A DNA stretch of 31,136 bases from Pseudomonadota bacterium (GCA_021802595.1 JAJZRT010000003.1:1-31136); one strand, 5' to 3'. Counted from the first letter of the stretch, positions 17,998 to 26,262 are shown. Notes: generated by a model not told the origin, from the letters alone. A program made the numbers and translations.

Positions 17998-18371
17998 GCC
18001 TGCCTCCGGTCGGCCAGGATTCTTCGGCGATAAGGCATGAAGTCCGCTTCTTCGAACAGATGTCGTTTGAGCAGCTCAGCGTAGTCGGTGTCGTTGCCGA
18101 ACAAACGAACGCCATGTTTGAGTATCTGCCCCAGCAGCGGCTCACCCGCCACACGCAAGTCGATCAGATCGACTGGGCGGCCGATCGCCTGCGACAGCTC
18201 GCCAATCAGGGTCATTTTGGTTTCGCTAGACAACGGAATCCCCATCAGCACGGCCAGATCGAGGTCGCTCTGCGGCGTCGCGTCGCCTGCCGCAAGCGAG
18301 CCGAACAGGATCGCCAGGCGAATACCGCCCTGCCGGCTCAATATCTGACGGATACGATTGTCCAGGTCCAT
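17982..18371 (-). CDS. mntA: MntA-like minimal nucleotidyltransferase antitoxin
   Basis: 129-residue nucleotidyltransferase of the MNT family with the signature GS-X10-DXD at residues 24-38 (GSLAAGDATPQSDLD), the Mg-ATP site used to AMPylate the HepT tyrosine. The C-terminal half (LKHGVRLFGNDTDYAELL) is the usual helical region. It is first in the pair and coupled to hepT by overlap. No strong ribosome-binding site is seen before the ATG at 18371. A perfect 10-bp dyad lies 39 bp upstream and could be the autoregulatory operator. Confidence 0.9.
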   Translation of the reverse strand: MDLDNRIRQILSRQGGIRLAILFGSLAAGDATPQSDLDLAVLMGIPLSSETKMTLIGELSQAIGRPVDLIDLRVAGEPLLGQILKHGVRLFGNDTDYAELLKRHLFEEADFMPYRRRILADRRQAWIGK

Positions 18372-18409
18372 CGATCACTCAGCGCTGTGCGCCTGTCTCC
18401 CTTTTTCCC

Positions 18410-18432
18410 CGAGATCACGATACGTGATCTCG
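18410..18432. promoter_or_regulatory. Perfect inverted repeat upstream of mntA (candidate operator)
   Basis: CGAGATCACG (18410-18419) and CGTGATCTCG (18423-18432) are exact reverse complements with a 3-nt spacer, 39 bp upstream of the mntA start. No T-run follows on either strand. A toxin-antitoxin operator is inferred from position and symmetry only. Confidence 0.6.
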
Positions 18433-18447
18433 ATTACACCTTGAACA

Positions 18448-18499
18448 AGCCCTTCGACAGGCCCGTCCTGAGCGCTGTCGAAGGGCTCAGGGCGAACGG
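18448..18499. repeat. REP-like palindrome between gmd and mntA
   Basis: GCCCTTCGACAG (18449-18460) pairs perfectly with CTGTCGAAGGGC (18475-18486), followed by CTCAGGGCGAACGG, the same core as the REP units at 3141, 24701, 26289 and 26424. It lies just downstream of the gmd stop and could also stabilise the gmd transcript 3' end. Confidence 0.85.
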
Positions 18500-18525
18500 A
18501 CATATTAAAACCGTTTTCACCCGTC

Positions 18526-19647
18526 TTATTCGTGATAGTCCATGGCCTTGTAGCCATGCTTCTTCACCAGTTCGTCGCGTTCGGCGGCCTTGAGGTCCTC
18601 GCGCACCATCTCGCTGACCAGTTCGTCAAAGCTGATCTTCGGCGTCCAGCCAAGCCTGGTTTTCGCTTTTGAAGGGTCGCCCAGCAGGGTCTCGACTTCG
18701 GTGGGGCGGAAGTAGCGCGGGTCGACGGCGACGATGCAGCGCCCCTCTCCCCCAGCCCCTCCCCCGCCCGCGGGGGAGGGGTGGGCAAGGAAACCCTTCT
18801 CGTCGACGCCCTGCCCTTCCCAGCGGATGGTCATGCCGAGTTCCCTGGCGGCGGCGTTGACGAAGTCGCGCACGCTGTACTGGACGCCGGTGGCGATGAC
18901 GAAGTCTTCGGCGTGGTCCTGCTGCAGCATGAGCCACTGCATTTCGACGTAGTCCCTGGCGTGGCCCCAGTCGCGCCTGGCGTCCATGTTGCCGAGGAAG
19001 AGGCAATCCTGCAGGCCCAATTTGATCCTGGCCAGGGCGCGGGTGATCTTGCGGGTGACGAAGGTTTCGCCGCGAATGGGGCTTTCGTGGTTGAACAGGA
19101 TGCCGTTGCAGGCATACATGCCGTAGGCTTCGCGGTAGTTGACGGTGATCCAGTAGGCGTAGAGCTTGGCGCAGGCGTAGGGGCTCCTGGGATAGAAGGG
19201 GGTGGTTTCCTTCTGCGGGATTTCCTGGACGAGGCCGAAGAGCTCGCTGGTGCTGGCCTGGTAGAAGCGGGTCTGCTTTTCGAGGCCAAGGATGCGGATG
19301 GCTTCGAGGATGCGCAGGGCGCCCAAGGCGTCGGAGTTGGCGGTGTATTCGGGTTCCTCGAAGCTGACGGCGACGTGCGACTGGGCTGCAAGGTTGTAGA
19401 TTTCGTCGGGCCTGACCTGCTGGATGATGCGGATGAGGCTGGAGGAGTCGGTGAGGTCGCCGTGGTGAAGGATGAACTTGCGGCCGGTCTCGTGCGGGTC
19501 CTGGTAGAGGTGGTCGATGCGGTCGGTGTTGAACAGCGAGGTGCGGCGCTTGATGCCGTGCACTTCGTAGCCCTTGCCCAGCAGGAATTCGGCGAGGTAG
19601 GCGCCGTCCTGGCCGGTGACGCCGGTGATGAGGGCTTTTTTGGTCAT
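18526..19647 (-). CDS. gmd: GDP-mannose 4,6-dehydratase (with repeat-derived in-frame insertion)
   Basis: Makes GDP-4-keto-6-deoxymannose, the first step to GDP-L-fucose. The 373-residue product has [63 protein letters not shown], the catalytic [12 protein letters not shown] (YxxxK) and [15 protein letters not shown], a near-textbook Gmd. The ATG at 19647 is preferred over the TTG at 19662. Residues ~287-303 ([15 protein letters not shown]) are glycine-rich and encoded by a GC-rich palindromic repeat in a loop just before [14 protein letters not shown], a region that varies in length in the family. Likely still active. Confidence 0.95.
   Translation of the reverse strand: MTKKALITGVTGQDGAYLAEFLLGKGYEVHGIKRRTSLFNTDRIDHLYQDPHETGRKFILHHGDLTDSSSLIRIIQQVRPDEIYNLAAQSHVAVSFEEPEYTANSDALGALRILEAIRILGLEKQTRFYQASTSELFGLVQEIPQKETTPFYPRSPYACAKLYAYWITVNYREAYGMYACNGILFNHESPIRGETFVTRKITRALARIKLGLQDCLFLGNMDARRDWGHARDYVEMQWLMLQQDHAEDFVIATGVQYSVRDFVNAAARELGMTIRWEGQGVDEKGFLAHPSPAGGGGAGGEGRCIVAVDPRYFRPTEVETLLGDPSKAKTRLGWTPKISFDELVSEMVREDLKAAERDELVKKHGYKAMDYHE
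18739..18789. repeat. GC-rich palindromic repeat inside gmd
   Basis: CCCCTCCCCCGC (18756-18767) and GCGGGGGAGGGG (18770-18781) are perfect 12-bp inverted repeats around a 2-nt centre, flanked by CCTCTCCCCCAG. It is related to the palindrome at 20448-20469. It encodes about 17 residues of Gmd without breaking the frame. Confidence 0.85.
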
Positions 19648-19696
19648 GGTTTTTCGTTCCAATGAAGTGGGCAGTTGGGTTTAGGGCGCAAACGAA

Positions 19697-20389
19697 TCAG
19701 TTGGCCGGAGAGGGATTGCCGATGATGCGCTGCCGACCGCTGGGCGACATTGCCCTCAGCAAATCACGAGTGAACGTGTCCTGTGCCTGATAAGCCTTCG
19801 CTTCATCCGCCTGAATGCTCGACACTCTGAACAACAGACCGTCTGGAATCTTGCCAGTCAGGCCATATTTCAATTGCTGAAGCTTCCATTTCAAGGCGTT
19901 GATTTCAACAGCGTCGCCAACCGTCCGCCAGTAGGTGATCGGCTCGATGCGCTGTCCCTGGGTGGCCACCAGTCGCTTCACCGGAATGGTCCCCTCCCCC
20001 GTTGAAAACATTCCGGTTGCGTTTTTGAGAATCTGGAAACCCTGTGCTGGATAACAAATTTCCGGCTTGTGCACGGCCATGTCATCGGTCTGGTTCCCAC
20101 CATAGGCGATGGACAGCATGACGCGGTCACCATGCGAGTTGATGTAGGTACGTGTCAGCGTCTGATTATAGATTTTGTTGATTACAGCTTGCTGCTCAGG
20201 GTTGGCGATGAGCGGGGTGATGGTCTCGTCGATTTTCCAGTCATCGAACTGTTTGGGAATCATGATTTCCAGATCGATTTGGGGTTCGCTGTCGGCGATT
20301 TTATGGGTGGGCCTGAGCGCCAGCGCCATGCCTGCCGTGACAAACATACACAGGCCAATGATCAGGTGCTTGAAACTGATGGATTTCAT
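19697..20389 (-). CDS. epsI: EpsI-family exosortase-associated protein
   Basis: 230-residue protein with an N-terminal membrane anchor (residues ~7-25) and a periplasmic domain. It carries the EpsI signature HKPEICYPAQGF (His107, Cys112) and YWRTVGDAVEI. EpsI proteins accompany EPS-type exosortases, either as a separate gene or fused to their C-terminus. The ATG at 20389 follows a good GGGAG ribosome-binding site. It lies directly downstream of the exosortase gene. The biochemical role is unknown even in characterised clusters. Confidence 0.93.
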   Translation of the reverse strand: MKSISFKHLIIGLCMFVTAGMALALRPTHKIADSEPQIDLEIMIPKQFDDWKIDETITPLIANPEQQAVINKIYNQTLTRTYINSHGDRVMLSIAYGGNQTDDMAVHKPEICYPAQGFQILKNATGMFSTGEGTIPVKRLVATQGQRIEPITYWRTVGDAVEINALKWKLQQLKYGLTGKIPDGLLFRVSSIQADEAKAYQAQDTFTRDLLRAMSPSGRQRIIGNPSPAN

Positions 20390-20447
20390 ATCTTGCTCCC
20401 AGAAGCCGATGGGTTAACGCGAAACTCGCGCAGCGGAACTGTGTCCC

Positions 20448-20469
20448 CCTCTCCCGCAGGCGGGGGAGG
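20448..20469. repeat. GC-rich palindrome between xrtB and epsI
   Basis: CCTCTCCCGC and GCGGGGGAGG are inverted with one mismatch. The flanking GATCGGGTTGGGGGAACGG resembles a widespread bacterial repeat type. It is related to the gmd insertion and is intergenic here. Confidence 0.75.
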
Positions 20470-20537
20470 ATCGGGTTGGGGGAACGGACACGGCGCGATA
20501 AAGTTTCATGATCCAGGGCGGCAAATCGCCATGTTCG

Positions 20538-21437
20538 TTAGGCCTGCGCCTGAGCGCGCGGGACATCAGGAAAAATGAAGCCCAACACCCAGTCCAGCAC
20601 AAACAAAAAAAGCAGGCCAATCACGAACAGCATGATGCCGGCAAAACCATGCAGGAAACCCTGCCCGGCCTCGTCACCCAGATGGTAAGTAATCAGCACG
20701 AGGACCATGACGCGCACCACGTTGGCGGCAAAGGCGATCGGCAGGATGGCAGCCATGATGATGAGGTTGCGCGCGATGCTGGTATGCTGCATCAGGTACA
20801 GGTAGAGCAGGCCCATGGCCGACAGGCTGAACATGGAGTGCAACCCGGAACAGGCGTCGGCAACCAGTAGCTGGTAGGGCCCCACGGTGAGCGTGACGCC
20901 GCTGCGGGCGACGGGGTAGCCTGCCGCATAGAGTACCTGTTCAGCAATGATCGAAATGTATTGCTTGAGCGGGCCGGTGGCAGCATCCACGATAAATCCC
21001 GGCAGCGGGATCATGAACACCAGGAAAAACAGCGCAAACCACAAGGCACGTGCGGCCCGGATACCCAGCGTGATGAGCAGCGCACCAAGGATGACCGGAA
21101 TCTGCGAGCCAACCTCGAACAGCAGAATATCCTGTGAGCGACCCAGCGCGTAGGCCAGCAGGCCCACAACGAGCAAGGCCCAACCTGCGGCGGTCTCGCC
21201 ACGTGTAGGCGGGGTGCCGGCATCGGCCAGGAACACGCCTCGTCTCTGCCAGATCAGGAATAGCGCCACCACCAGCACGATGGGGCCGTGCGCCTGCTCC
21301 TCCGAATTCCAGATGCCATGCGCCAGCAGCCAGTAGGTCGGCACATACAGCACCAGCAGGCCGAGCACGACCGGCCACCAGGTTTTGAGGGGGGCCAGAG
21401 CGTCCAGCATGGACACGCGCGGGGCAAGCGTATTCAT
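20538..21437 (-). CDS. xrtB: Exosortase B (EpsH-family transpeptidase-like membrane protein)
   Basis: 299-residue polytopic inner-membrane protein with about eight transmembrane segments. The exosortase catalytic residues are visible: Cys196 in VADACSGLHSMF, Arg242 in FAANVVRVMVLV and a late His (His263 in FLHGFAGI; His252 nearby). In the methanolan-type clusters this member (EpsH/XrtB) is needed for EPS production. PEP-CTERM substrates are not encoded in this window. The ATG at 21437 is 5 nt after the EpsG stop; an upstream in-frame start at 21461 overlaps EpsG and is less likely. Confidence 0.93.
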   Translation of the reverse strand: MNTLAPRVSMLDALAPLKTWWPVVLGLLVLYVPTYWLLAHGIWNSEEQAHGPIVLVVALFLIWQRRGVFLADAGTPPTRGETAAGWALLVVGLLAYALGRSQDILLFEVGSQIPVILGALLITLGIRAARALWFALFFLVFMIPLPGFIVDAATGPLKQYISIIAEQVLYAAGYPVARSGVTLTVGPYQLLVADACSGLHSMFSLSAMGLLYLYLMQHTSIARNLIIMAAILPIAFAANVVRVMVLVLITYHLGDEAGQGFLHGFAGIMLFVIGLLFLFVLDWVLGFIFPDVPRAQAQA

Positions 21438-21441
21438 GTAG

Positions 21442-22332
21442 TCAATCCAGGACGACGGCACCGACCACTTGCGCGCCGGTGAAAAGGATTTTTTCTTTCA
21501 ACTCGGCCAGCGGCGCTAGGCGGCTGACGTTGCGGCGGGTGGCGACCAGCATGCCCCCGGCGCGTGCGGCAACCAGTTGAAAATCCGACGTGAGCTGCGA
21601 CGGCGCGGTATCCAGCAGGATGATGTCGTAGCTGGTTTCCAGGCCGGACAGGAGCGCGCCGAACGTGGGACGCGCCAGCAGTTCGGCAGGATTGGGCGGC
21701 GGCGAGCCGGCGGGTAGCACGGACAGCGTATGGAAGGGCTTGACCGCGTGCACCTGCAGCGAGGGAACGCGCTCGGCGAGGATGTCGGACAGACCCATGC
21801 CGTTGCCGAGGTGAAATATCTCCTGCTGGCGCGGCTGACGCATGTTGGCGTCGATCAGCAGCACCTTGCGCCCCATCTGCGCAAACAGCACGGCGAGGTT
21901 GGCGGCCAGGTAGCTCGCGCCTTCGTCGGCGCGGGTGCTGCCGATCGCCAGGGTTTTGCGTCCCTCTTTGAACCAGCGCAGCAGCAGTTCGGAACGCACG
22001 GTACGCAGTGCCTCGGCCTCCTTGCTGTAGGGCGCGGTGGCGGCGGTAAGTTCGGGGCTGAGGCTGGCCTCGGCGGCGGGGATATAGGGATACTCGAACT
22101 GCTGCGACAGGGCCTCCCGGATGTCGGCCTCGGTCACCAGACCAAGCTTTTGCGCGGCTTCGCCAAAGCGCAGGTTCTGTTCCTGCTGCAGTTTGAGCAC
22201 GCGCTCCATGTCCTGCGGCTTGAGCTTGCCGGCATCCTGCAGCAGCTTGCCGATGTTGGCTTCGGCCCGGATGCTGGTTGCTGCCGCCTCGACAATACTT
22301 CCCTGTTCGCTGGCGCTGGTAAGTGAATTCAT
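21442..22332 (-). CDS. epsG: EpsG-type chain-length / tyrosine-kinase-like ATPase with degenerate Walker A
   Basis: 296 residues. The N-terminal ~85 form an MshEN/GspE-N-like domain (IGKLLQDAGKLKPQDMERVL, EADIREALSQQFEYPYI). The C-terminal part is a Wzc/BY-kinase ATPase fold with Walker A' VLLIDANMRQPRQQ (158-171) and Walker B DIILLDTAPS (236-245). The Walker A is STRADEGASYLAAN, with Ala139 where Lys is expected. The protein ends VVGAVVLD with no tyrosine-rich tail, so a co-polymerase/scaffold role may dominate over kinase activity. Lys-lacking forms may be normal in EpsG. Good GAGG before the ATG at 22332. Confidence 0.92.
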   Translation of the reverse strand: MNSLTSASEQGSIVEAAATSIRAEANIGKLLQDAGKLKPQDMERVLKLQQEQNLRFGEAAQKLGLVTEADIREALSQQFEYPYIPAAEASLSPELTAATAPYSKEAEALRTVRSELLLRWFKEGRKTLAIGSTRADEGASYLAANLAVLFAQMGRKVLLIDANMRQPRQQEIFHLGNGMGLSDILAERVPSLQVHAVKPFHTLSVLPAGSPPPNPAELLARPTFGALLSGLETSYDIILLDTAPSQLTSDFQLVAARAGGMLVATRRNVSRLAPLAELKEKILFTGAQVVGAVVLD

Positions 22333-22370
22333 GTGAACCTCGGCTTATGCGGTGTGGGGATGGCGACGCG

Positions 22371-23759
22371 TCAGGCCATGGCCGGACGATTGCGGCGGAA
22401 CAGACGACGCAGGGCCTCCAGGCGGCGCCCTTTTTTCGTGACCTCGGCCAGTACCGGAATCTCCAGCCCGGTAGTGATGTCTTGCCCGGAGCGCACGCGG
22501 CGGTCCAACAGTTCGACCACGAAGCCGACCCCTACACCCAGCAAGCCACCGATGAACAGCGACAGCAGAATGTACAGAAACACTCTTGGTTTGGATGGCT
22601 CGGTGGGCGCAACGGCAGGATTCAATATTGCAATATCGGTTTGCGTGGACTGCGCCTCCATGCGGCTCTGGCCATAGCGCTGCAGGGCAGAATCGTAGAT
22701 ACGCTGGGCATTATCCAGATCGCGCGCCAGCAGGCTGGCTTCTTCACGCTGCTGCTTGAGCGCCAGCACGGTGGACTTCTGCTTGGTAAACGCCGACTTC
22801 AGCTCGTCGTAGCGCTGGCGTGCCGCACTAGCCGTGGCGCCCACGCCGCGCGTCGCGACGTTGAGTTCGTTGGCGAGCCGCTCCTTGTAGCTGTTCACTT
22901 CGGCCAGGGTACGCTGATAGTCGGGGTGGTTCACGCCGACCCGCTTGGCCAGCTCGGCCAGCTTGCCCTCCCCTTGCGAGACCTGTGCCTTGAGACCCTG
23001 CACGACCGGATTGTTGATCACCTCGGGCATGCTGCCGCTGTCGCGGGTGCGCGAGCCCGCATCGAACGCAGCCGACTGCGCCGCCACCATCTGACTGGCC
23101 AGGTCGCCCATGCGGCGGGTTTCCACGTCCAGCCGTTCATCGGATTCGACGATACCTTTCTCGCGCTGATAGTTTGTGAGCTTTTGCTGCGCATTATCGA
23201 GGTTCTGGCGCAGCTGGGTGATCTGCTGATCGAACCAGGCAGCTGTCTGTTTAGCGGGTGCCAAACGCAACTCCAGGTTGGTTTCGATGTAGGTCTTGGC
23301 GAAAGCGTTGGCCATCACAGCAGCAAACCGCGGGTCGGCTCCGGTGAACGCGATGGTGATGACGCTGGATTCGAGCGCGGGCTTCACATCCAGTTTCTGC
23401 AGGAGCAGAGCACCCAGCCACTGCTCGACTGTGCCCTTGCCTTTGGTCGCATCCATGAACTGCCTGCGGATGCCCGGACTGTCCGCCAGCTTCAGGTCAC
23501 TCACGACCTTTTGCGCAACATTCGCGCTCTTGATGACGTCAATCTGGGTCGCCATGTAGCCGGGGAACATCTGCGAAGGCAGAAACTGGCCGGTAAACGG
23601 ATCCTTGCTCTTGGAATCGATGATCAGCGTAGTGGCGGCCGTATATTCCTTCGGCAGCAACAGGCTCACGGTTGCGGTGACGACAACTGTGAGAAACATC
23701 ACGCCGAGGATGATCCACTTGCGTGCATTCAGAATCAGCAGGAATTGGGTGAAGTTCAT
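22371..23759 (-). CDS. epsF: EpsF-type Wzz chain-length determinant / co-polymerase
   Basis: 462-residue inner-membrane protein. A first TM segment (residues ~14-35, WIILGVMFLTVVVTATVSLL), a long periplasmic coiled-coil region (QQITQLRQNLDNAQQKLTNY to LLARDLDNAQRIYD) and a second TM segment near 415-440 (VFLYILLSLFIGGLLGVGVG) give the Wzz topology. There is no kinase domain, matching EpsF with EpsG as the separate ATPase. Expected to control polymer length and couple polymerase to export. The start ATG has GAGGACG upstream. It lies in the epsL-E-F-G-xrtB-I order of methanolan clusters. Confidence 0.94.
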   Translation of the reverse strand: MNFTQFLLILNARKWIILGVMFLTVVVTATVSLLLPKEYTAATTLIIDSKSKDPFTGQFLPSQMFPGYMATQIDVIKSANVAQKVVSDLKLADSPGIRRQFMDATKGKGTVEQWLGALLLQKLDVKPALESSVITIAFTGADPRFAAVMANAFAKTYIETNLELRLAPAKQTAAWFDQQITQLRQNLDNAQQKLTNYQREKGIVESDERLDVETRRMGDLASQMVAAQSAAFDAGSRTRDSGSMPEVINNPVVQGLKAQVSQGEGKLAELAKRVGVNHPDYQRTLAEVNSYKERLANELNVATRGVGATASAARQRYDELKSAFTKQKSTVLALKQQREEASLLARDLDNAQRIYDSALQRYGQSRMEAQSTQTDIAILNPAVAPTEPSKPRVFLYILLSLFIGGLLGVGVGFVVELLDRRVRSGQDITTGLEIPVLAEVTKKGRRLEALRRLFRRNRPAMA

Positions 23760-23769
23760 GGTGGCGTCC

Positions 23770-24564
23770 TCAGAACAGGCTTTCCTTGACGTAGATCACG
23801 TCGTCTTTCTTGATCGGGTCGGCCAGCTGGGCGTCCAGTTCCTGCATCGCGCCCTTGGAGTCGCGGCGCAGGATCTTGATGCCGCGCTGGGTGCCGCGCT
23901 GGGTGAGCCCGCCGCCCATCGACAGGGCCTGTACGACGCTCATGTTCTGCTCCAGGCGGAATGAACCGGGGCGCTGCACTTCGCCGTAGATGTAGAACAC
24001 CGGCTGGCGCGCGACGTTGAGGATGTCGCCGTCCTGGACCAGTTCGTTGCTGGCTTCGCCCCCCGGCTTGAACAGGGCGATCATGTCGATGTCGTGGTAG
24101 CTGGTCTTGCCGTCGCGCGTCCGCACCAGGGTCACGGTGTCGGCACCGTCGCTGATGATGCCGCCTGCCAGCGCCAGCGCATCGGTCACATGGCTGATTT
24201 TTTCCAGCGTGTATTGGCCGGGCCGGTTCACCCTGCCCAGCACCGAGATGTGCTGACTGCGGTATTGCACCACATTGAGGGTGACGAAGGGCTTGATGAT
24301 GAAGCCACCCTTGCCCAGACGATCCGCAATCTCGGTCTCGCCCTGAGCCGGGGTGATGCCCGCCATCTTGACGTCACCGATCAGCGGGAAGGTGATGGTG
24401 CCGTTATCACTCACGCGCGCATCGGTGGTGAGATCGGGCTGGCCATACACGGTGATGTGCAGCACATCGCCCGTTCCCATGAGGTAATCGCTTTCTGCGC
24501 TCCATACGGGCGCCGCCAACAGCAGCGCGCACAGCATCCACACACTACGCCACAACCTGATCAT
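23770..24564 (-). CDS. epsE: EpsE-type polysaccharide export protein (Poly_export/SLBB family)
   Basis: 264 residues with a signal peptide (MIRLWRSVWMLCALLLAAPV, cleaved near WSA-ES) and no lipobox Cys. A Poly_export domain (LMGTGDVLHITVYGQPDL) is followed by SLBB-like repeats (ISVLGRVNRPGQYTLEK; FYIYGEVQRPGSFRLEQN). It forms or lines the periplasmic/outer-membrane export channel. The ATG at 24564 is chosen from GGAGAG just upstream; the in-frame extension to 24624 has no such site. Wza-type proteins usually carry a lipid anchor, which is absent here. Confidence 0.93.
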   Translation of the reverse strand: MIRLWRSVWMLCALLLAAPVWSAESDYLMGTGDVLHITVYGQPDLTTDARVSDNGTITFPLIGDVKMAGITPAQGETEIADRLGKGGFIIKPFVTLNVVQYRSQHISVLGRVNRPGQYTLEKISHVTDALALAGGIISDGADTVTLVRTRDGKTSYHDIDMIALFKPGGEASNELVQDGDILNVARQPVFYIYGEVQRPGSFRLEQNMSVVQALSMGGGLTQRGTQRGIKILRRDSKGAMQELDAQLADPIKKDDVIYVKESLF

Positions 24565-24978
24565 TGCTCTCTCCAATCGGCGGACGCTCCAATGGCGACC
24601 GCTCTCCTGCTTCAATTTTTTCAAGCTTCAAGGTTGACATGGCTGGCCTTGCACGTGGCCGTCCTCCATCACTCCTTGAACCCTGCAACTTGTGTCTTCT
24701 AAGGAAGCGCTGAACAAGTTGATTCCGCTCATGGTTCGACAAGCTCACCACGAACGGAATCAACAAGTTGCCGTTCGTCCTGAGCTTGTCGAAGGACTTG
24801 TTCAGCGCTTCCCTAACTCAGCACTCACAGCAAAACCCATACCTGCCTGCGCCACGGGGCCACCTGCCAAGGAAACCCTGAACAGGCTGGTTCCGTTCAT
24901 GCTTCGACAAGCTCAGCACGAACGGAATCAACCACCTGCCGCCCCACCTGGGGCGGTCGAAGGATTTGTCCTGTTTCC
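24565..24978. other. 414-bp intergenic region filled with REP elements
   Basis: Between the epsL stop and the epsE start there is no gene. Most of the space is two REP-doublet copies (24701-24814 and 24869-24980, the latter abutting the epsL stop codon). The first ~130 bp next to epsE are unassigned. Confidence 0.85.
24701..24814. repeat. 114-bp REP-doublet element, copy B
   Basis: Near-identical (about three mismatches) to the copy at 3141-3254. It has outer inverted repeats AAGGAAGCGCTGAACAAG / CTTGTTCAGCGCTTCC and two inward REP cores. Non-coding in this position. Confidence 0.95.
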
Positions 24979-24980
24979 CT
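24869..24980. repeat. Diverged REP-doublet element, copy C
   Basis: Same architecture as copy B but with many changes: AAGGAAACCCTGAACAGG at the left, TTCGACAAGCTCAGCACG in the centre, CCTGTTTCCC at the right. Its right end overlaps the first base(s) of the epsL stop codon. Confidence 0.85.
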
Positions 24981-26262
24981 AAAAATCGGCCCTCACGTTA
25001 GCAAAGATCATGTGAAATTTGTAATCCTCAACAGATATGTTGGAATCCCGCCGCCCCGCGCTGACGCCGACATCCACCGATACGGCCTGGATTGGCATAT
25101 AGTTCACCGAAAGCGAAGTGCTCCATGTGTCGTCCTTGCGCTGTTGCAGCGTGACACCCGGATCGCCCCTGAAATCGCGATTCAGGTAGGTCATTCCGGC
25201 ATTCATACGCCATTTTTCACGCATCAGCCACACGCCGTTCACGCTCGCGCCTTTTTGCAGCACCGAACTGGCATTGATGTCCTGTGCGCCGCCCAGCTCC
25301 TGATAAACCGATACGCTCAGCAGCGTTTTTCCGGTAGCGTACCAGTCTGCCGATAGCCGCCCGGCAAAGCCCCTGAAATCAGGGCGTTCCTTGATCTGCG
25401 GAATAAAAAAGCTGTATGTTCCCCGCAGGACATTCAGATATTGACGATCCACCCAGCCGGCCTGCCCGTGCAGCTTCAGCTTGCCGGACACGCTCCAGTC
25501 GCCCAGCAGGTTGTATTCCGTCTGCTTGTAGCTGTTGTCCGCCACTTCGGTTGGAAACGTGATCCCGAGAAACGAGGCAAAGCTCAGGAACTGGGCGTTG
25601 GAGTATTCGGCGTCGCTCCTGCGCACCTGCGCACGCAGGGTGCTGCCCTTGGGCGTGCTGTAGGTCAACGTGATATCCCGCGCCTGTGTCCGGACATCCT
25701 GCGAAGCCAGTGACAGCGCACTGTTGGCGTAGTCCACTTCCTCGATGCCCCCGCCTATCGCCCAGCGCGGGTGGAATGTCCATTCGGCACGGCCGAAACG
25801 GCGCTTGCGGCTCACCTGGTTGTTGATCTGGCCCACGCTGTCGAAATTACTCTGGCTGAGCGTTTTGGCCGCGCCGGCATTGCCACTCAGACGGTTTCCC
25901 AAACGCCAGTTCCAGATGGCCTGGTAATCGTTGCCATCGGAATCGAACAACGTGTTGCGGTTGTAGCGAACCCGGGTTTTGGTCGCGCTGGCCACGATTT
26001 CCTGACGACCGGGTTTCCAGTCCACATTCAGCCCGGCACTCAGAACGCTGTAACGGTCTTCGCGCGGAGTGCCCGGCAGTTCGTTGTCGGCCAGACGGAA
26101 AAGATTGCTGTCGAAAAATGTCCCGTAGGACACAAACGGGCGGAAGGTGTCGCCTTCCTTCGCTTGTGCGGGCATGGTGAGCACAGCGCCCAGCACGGCG
26201 ATCAATCCAGCGTGAAATGTTTTGATGCCCGCTCGTGCCGAACCACCCAATCCAAAACCCAT
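24979..26262 (-). CDS. epsL: EpsL-type outer-membrane beta-barrel protein
   Basis: 427 residues with an N-terminal signal peptide (TFHAGLIAVLGAVLTMPAQA, cleaved before KEGDTF). The mature protein shows alternating strands ending with a terminal aromatic (FHMIFANVRADF), as expected of an outer-membrane beta-barrel. Segments such as FVSYGTFFDSNLFRL, YQAIWNWRLGNRLSGNAG and KVYW-type turns match EpsL of methanolan-type operons. Role unproved, probably export or secretion across the outer membrane. The ATG at 26262 is chosen; the frame stays open to 26976, but that 238-residue extension is repeats and a shadow of the CAAX protease gene. Confidence 0.9.
   Translation of the reverse strand: MGFGLGGSARAGIKTFHAGLIAVLGAVLTMPAQAKEGDTFRPFVSYGTFFDSNLFRLADNELPGTPREDRYSVLSAGLNVDWKPGRQEIVASATKTRVRYNRNTLFDSDGNDYQAIWNWRLGNRLSGNAGAAKTLSQSNFDSVGQINNQVSRKRRFGRAEWTFHPRWAIGGGIEEVDYANSALSLASQDVRTQARDITLTYSTPKGSTLRAQVRRSDAEYSNAQFLSFASFLGITFPTEVADNSYKQTEYNLLGDWSVSGKLKLHGQAGWVDRQYLNVLRGTYSFFIPQIKERPDFRGFAGRLSADWYATGKTLLSVSVYQELGGAQDINASSVLQKGASVNGVWLMREKWRMNAGMTYLNRDFRGDPGVTLQQRKDDTWSTSLSVNYMPIQAVSVDVGVSAGRRDSNISVEDYKFHMIFANVRADF

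Noticed and set aside
22323..23789. 488-residue plus-strand open frame
   Set aside because: It is the antisense shadow of epsF: His/Arg/Gln-rich, no family motif, no ribosome-binding site, and the minus strand holds a clear Wzz protein.
24545..24766. 73-residue minus-strand open frame
   Set aside because: It consists mostly of REP copy B read in the same frame as in the four-helix gene, with no start context of its own.
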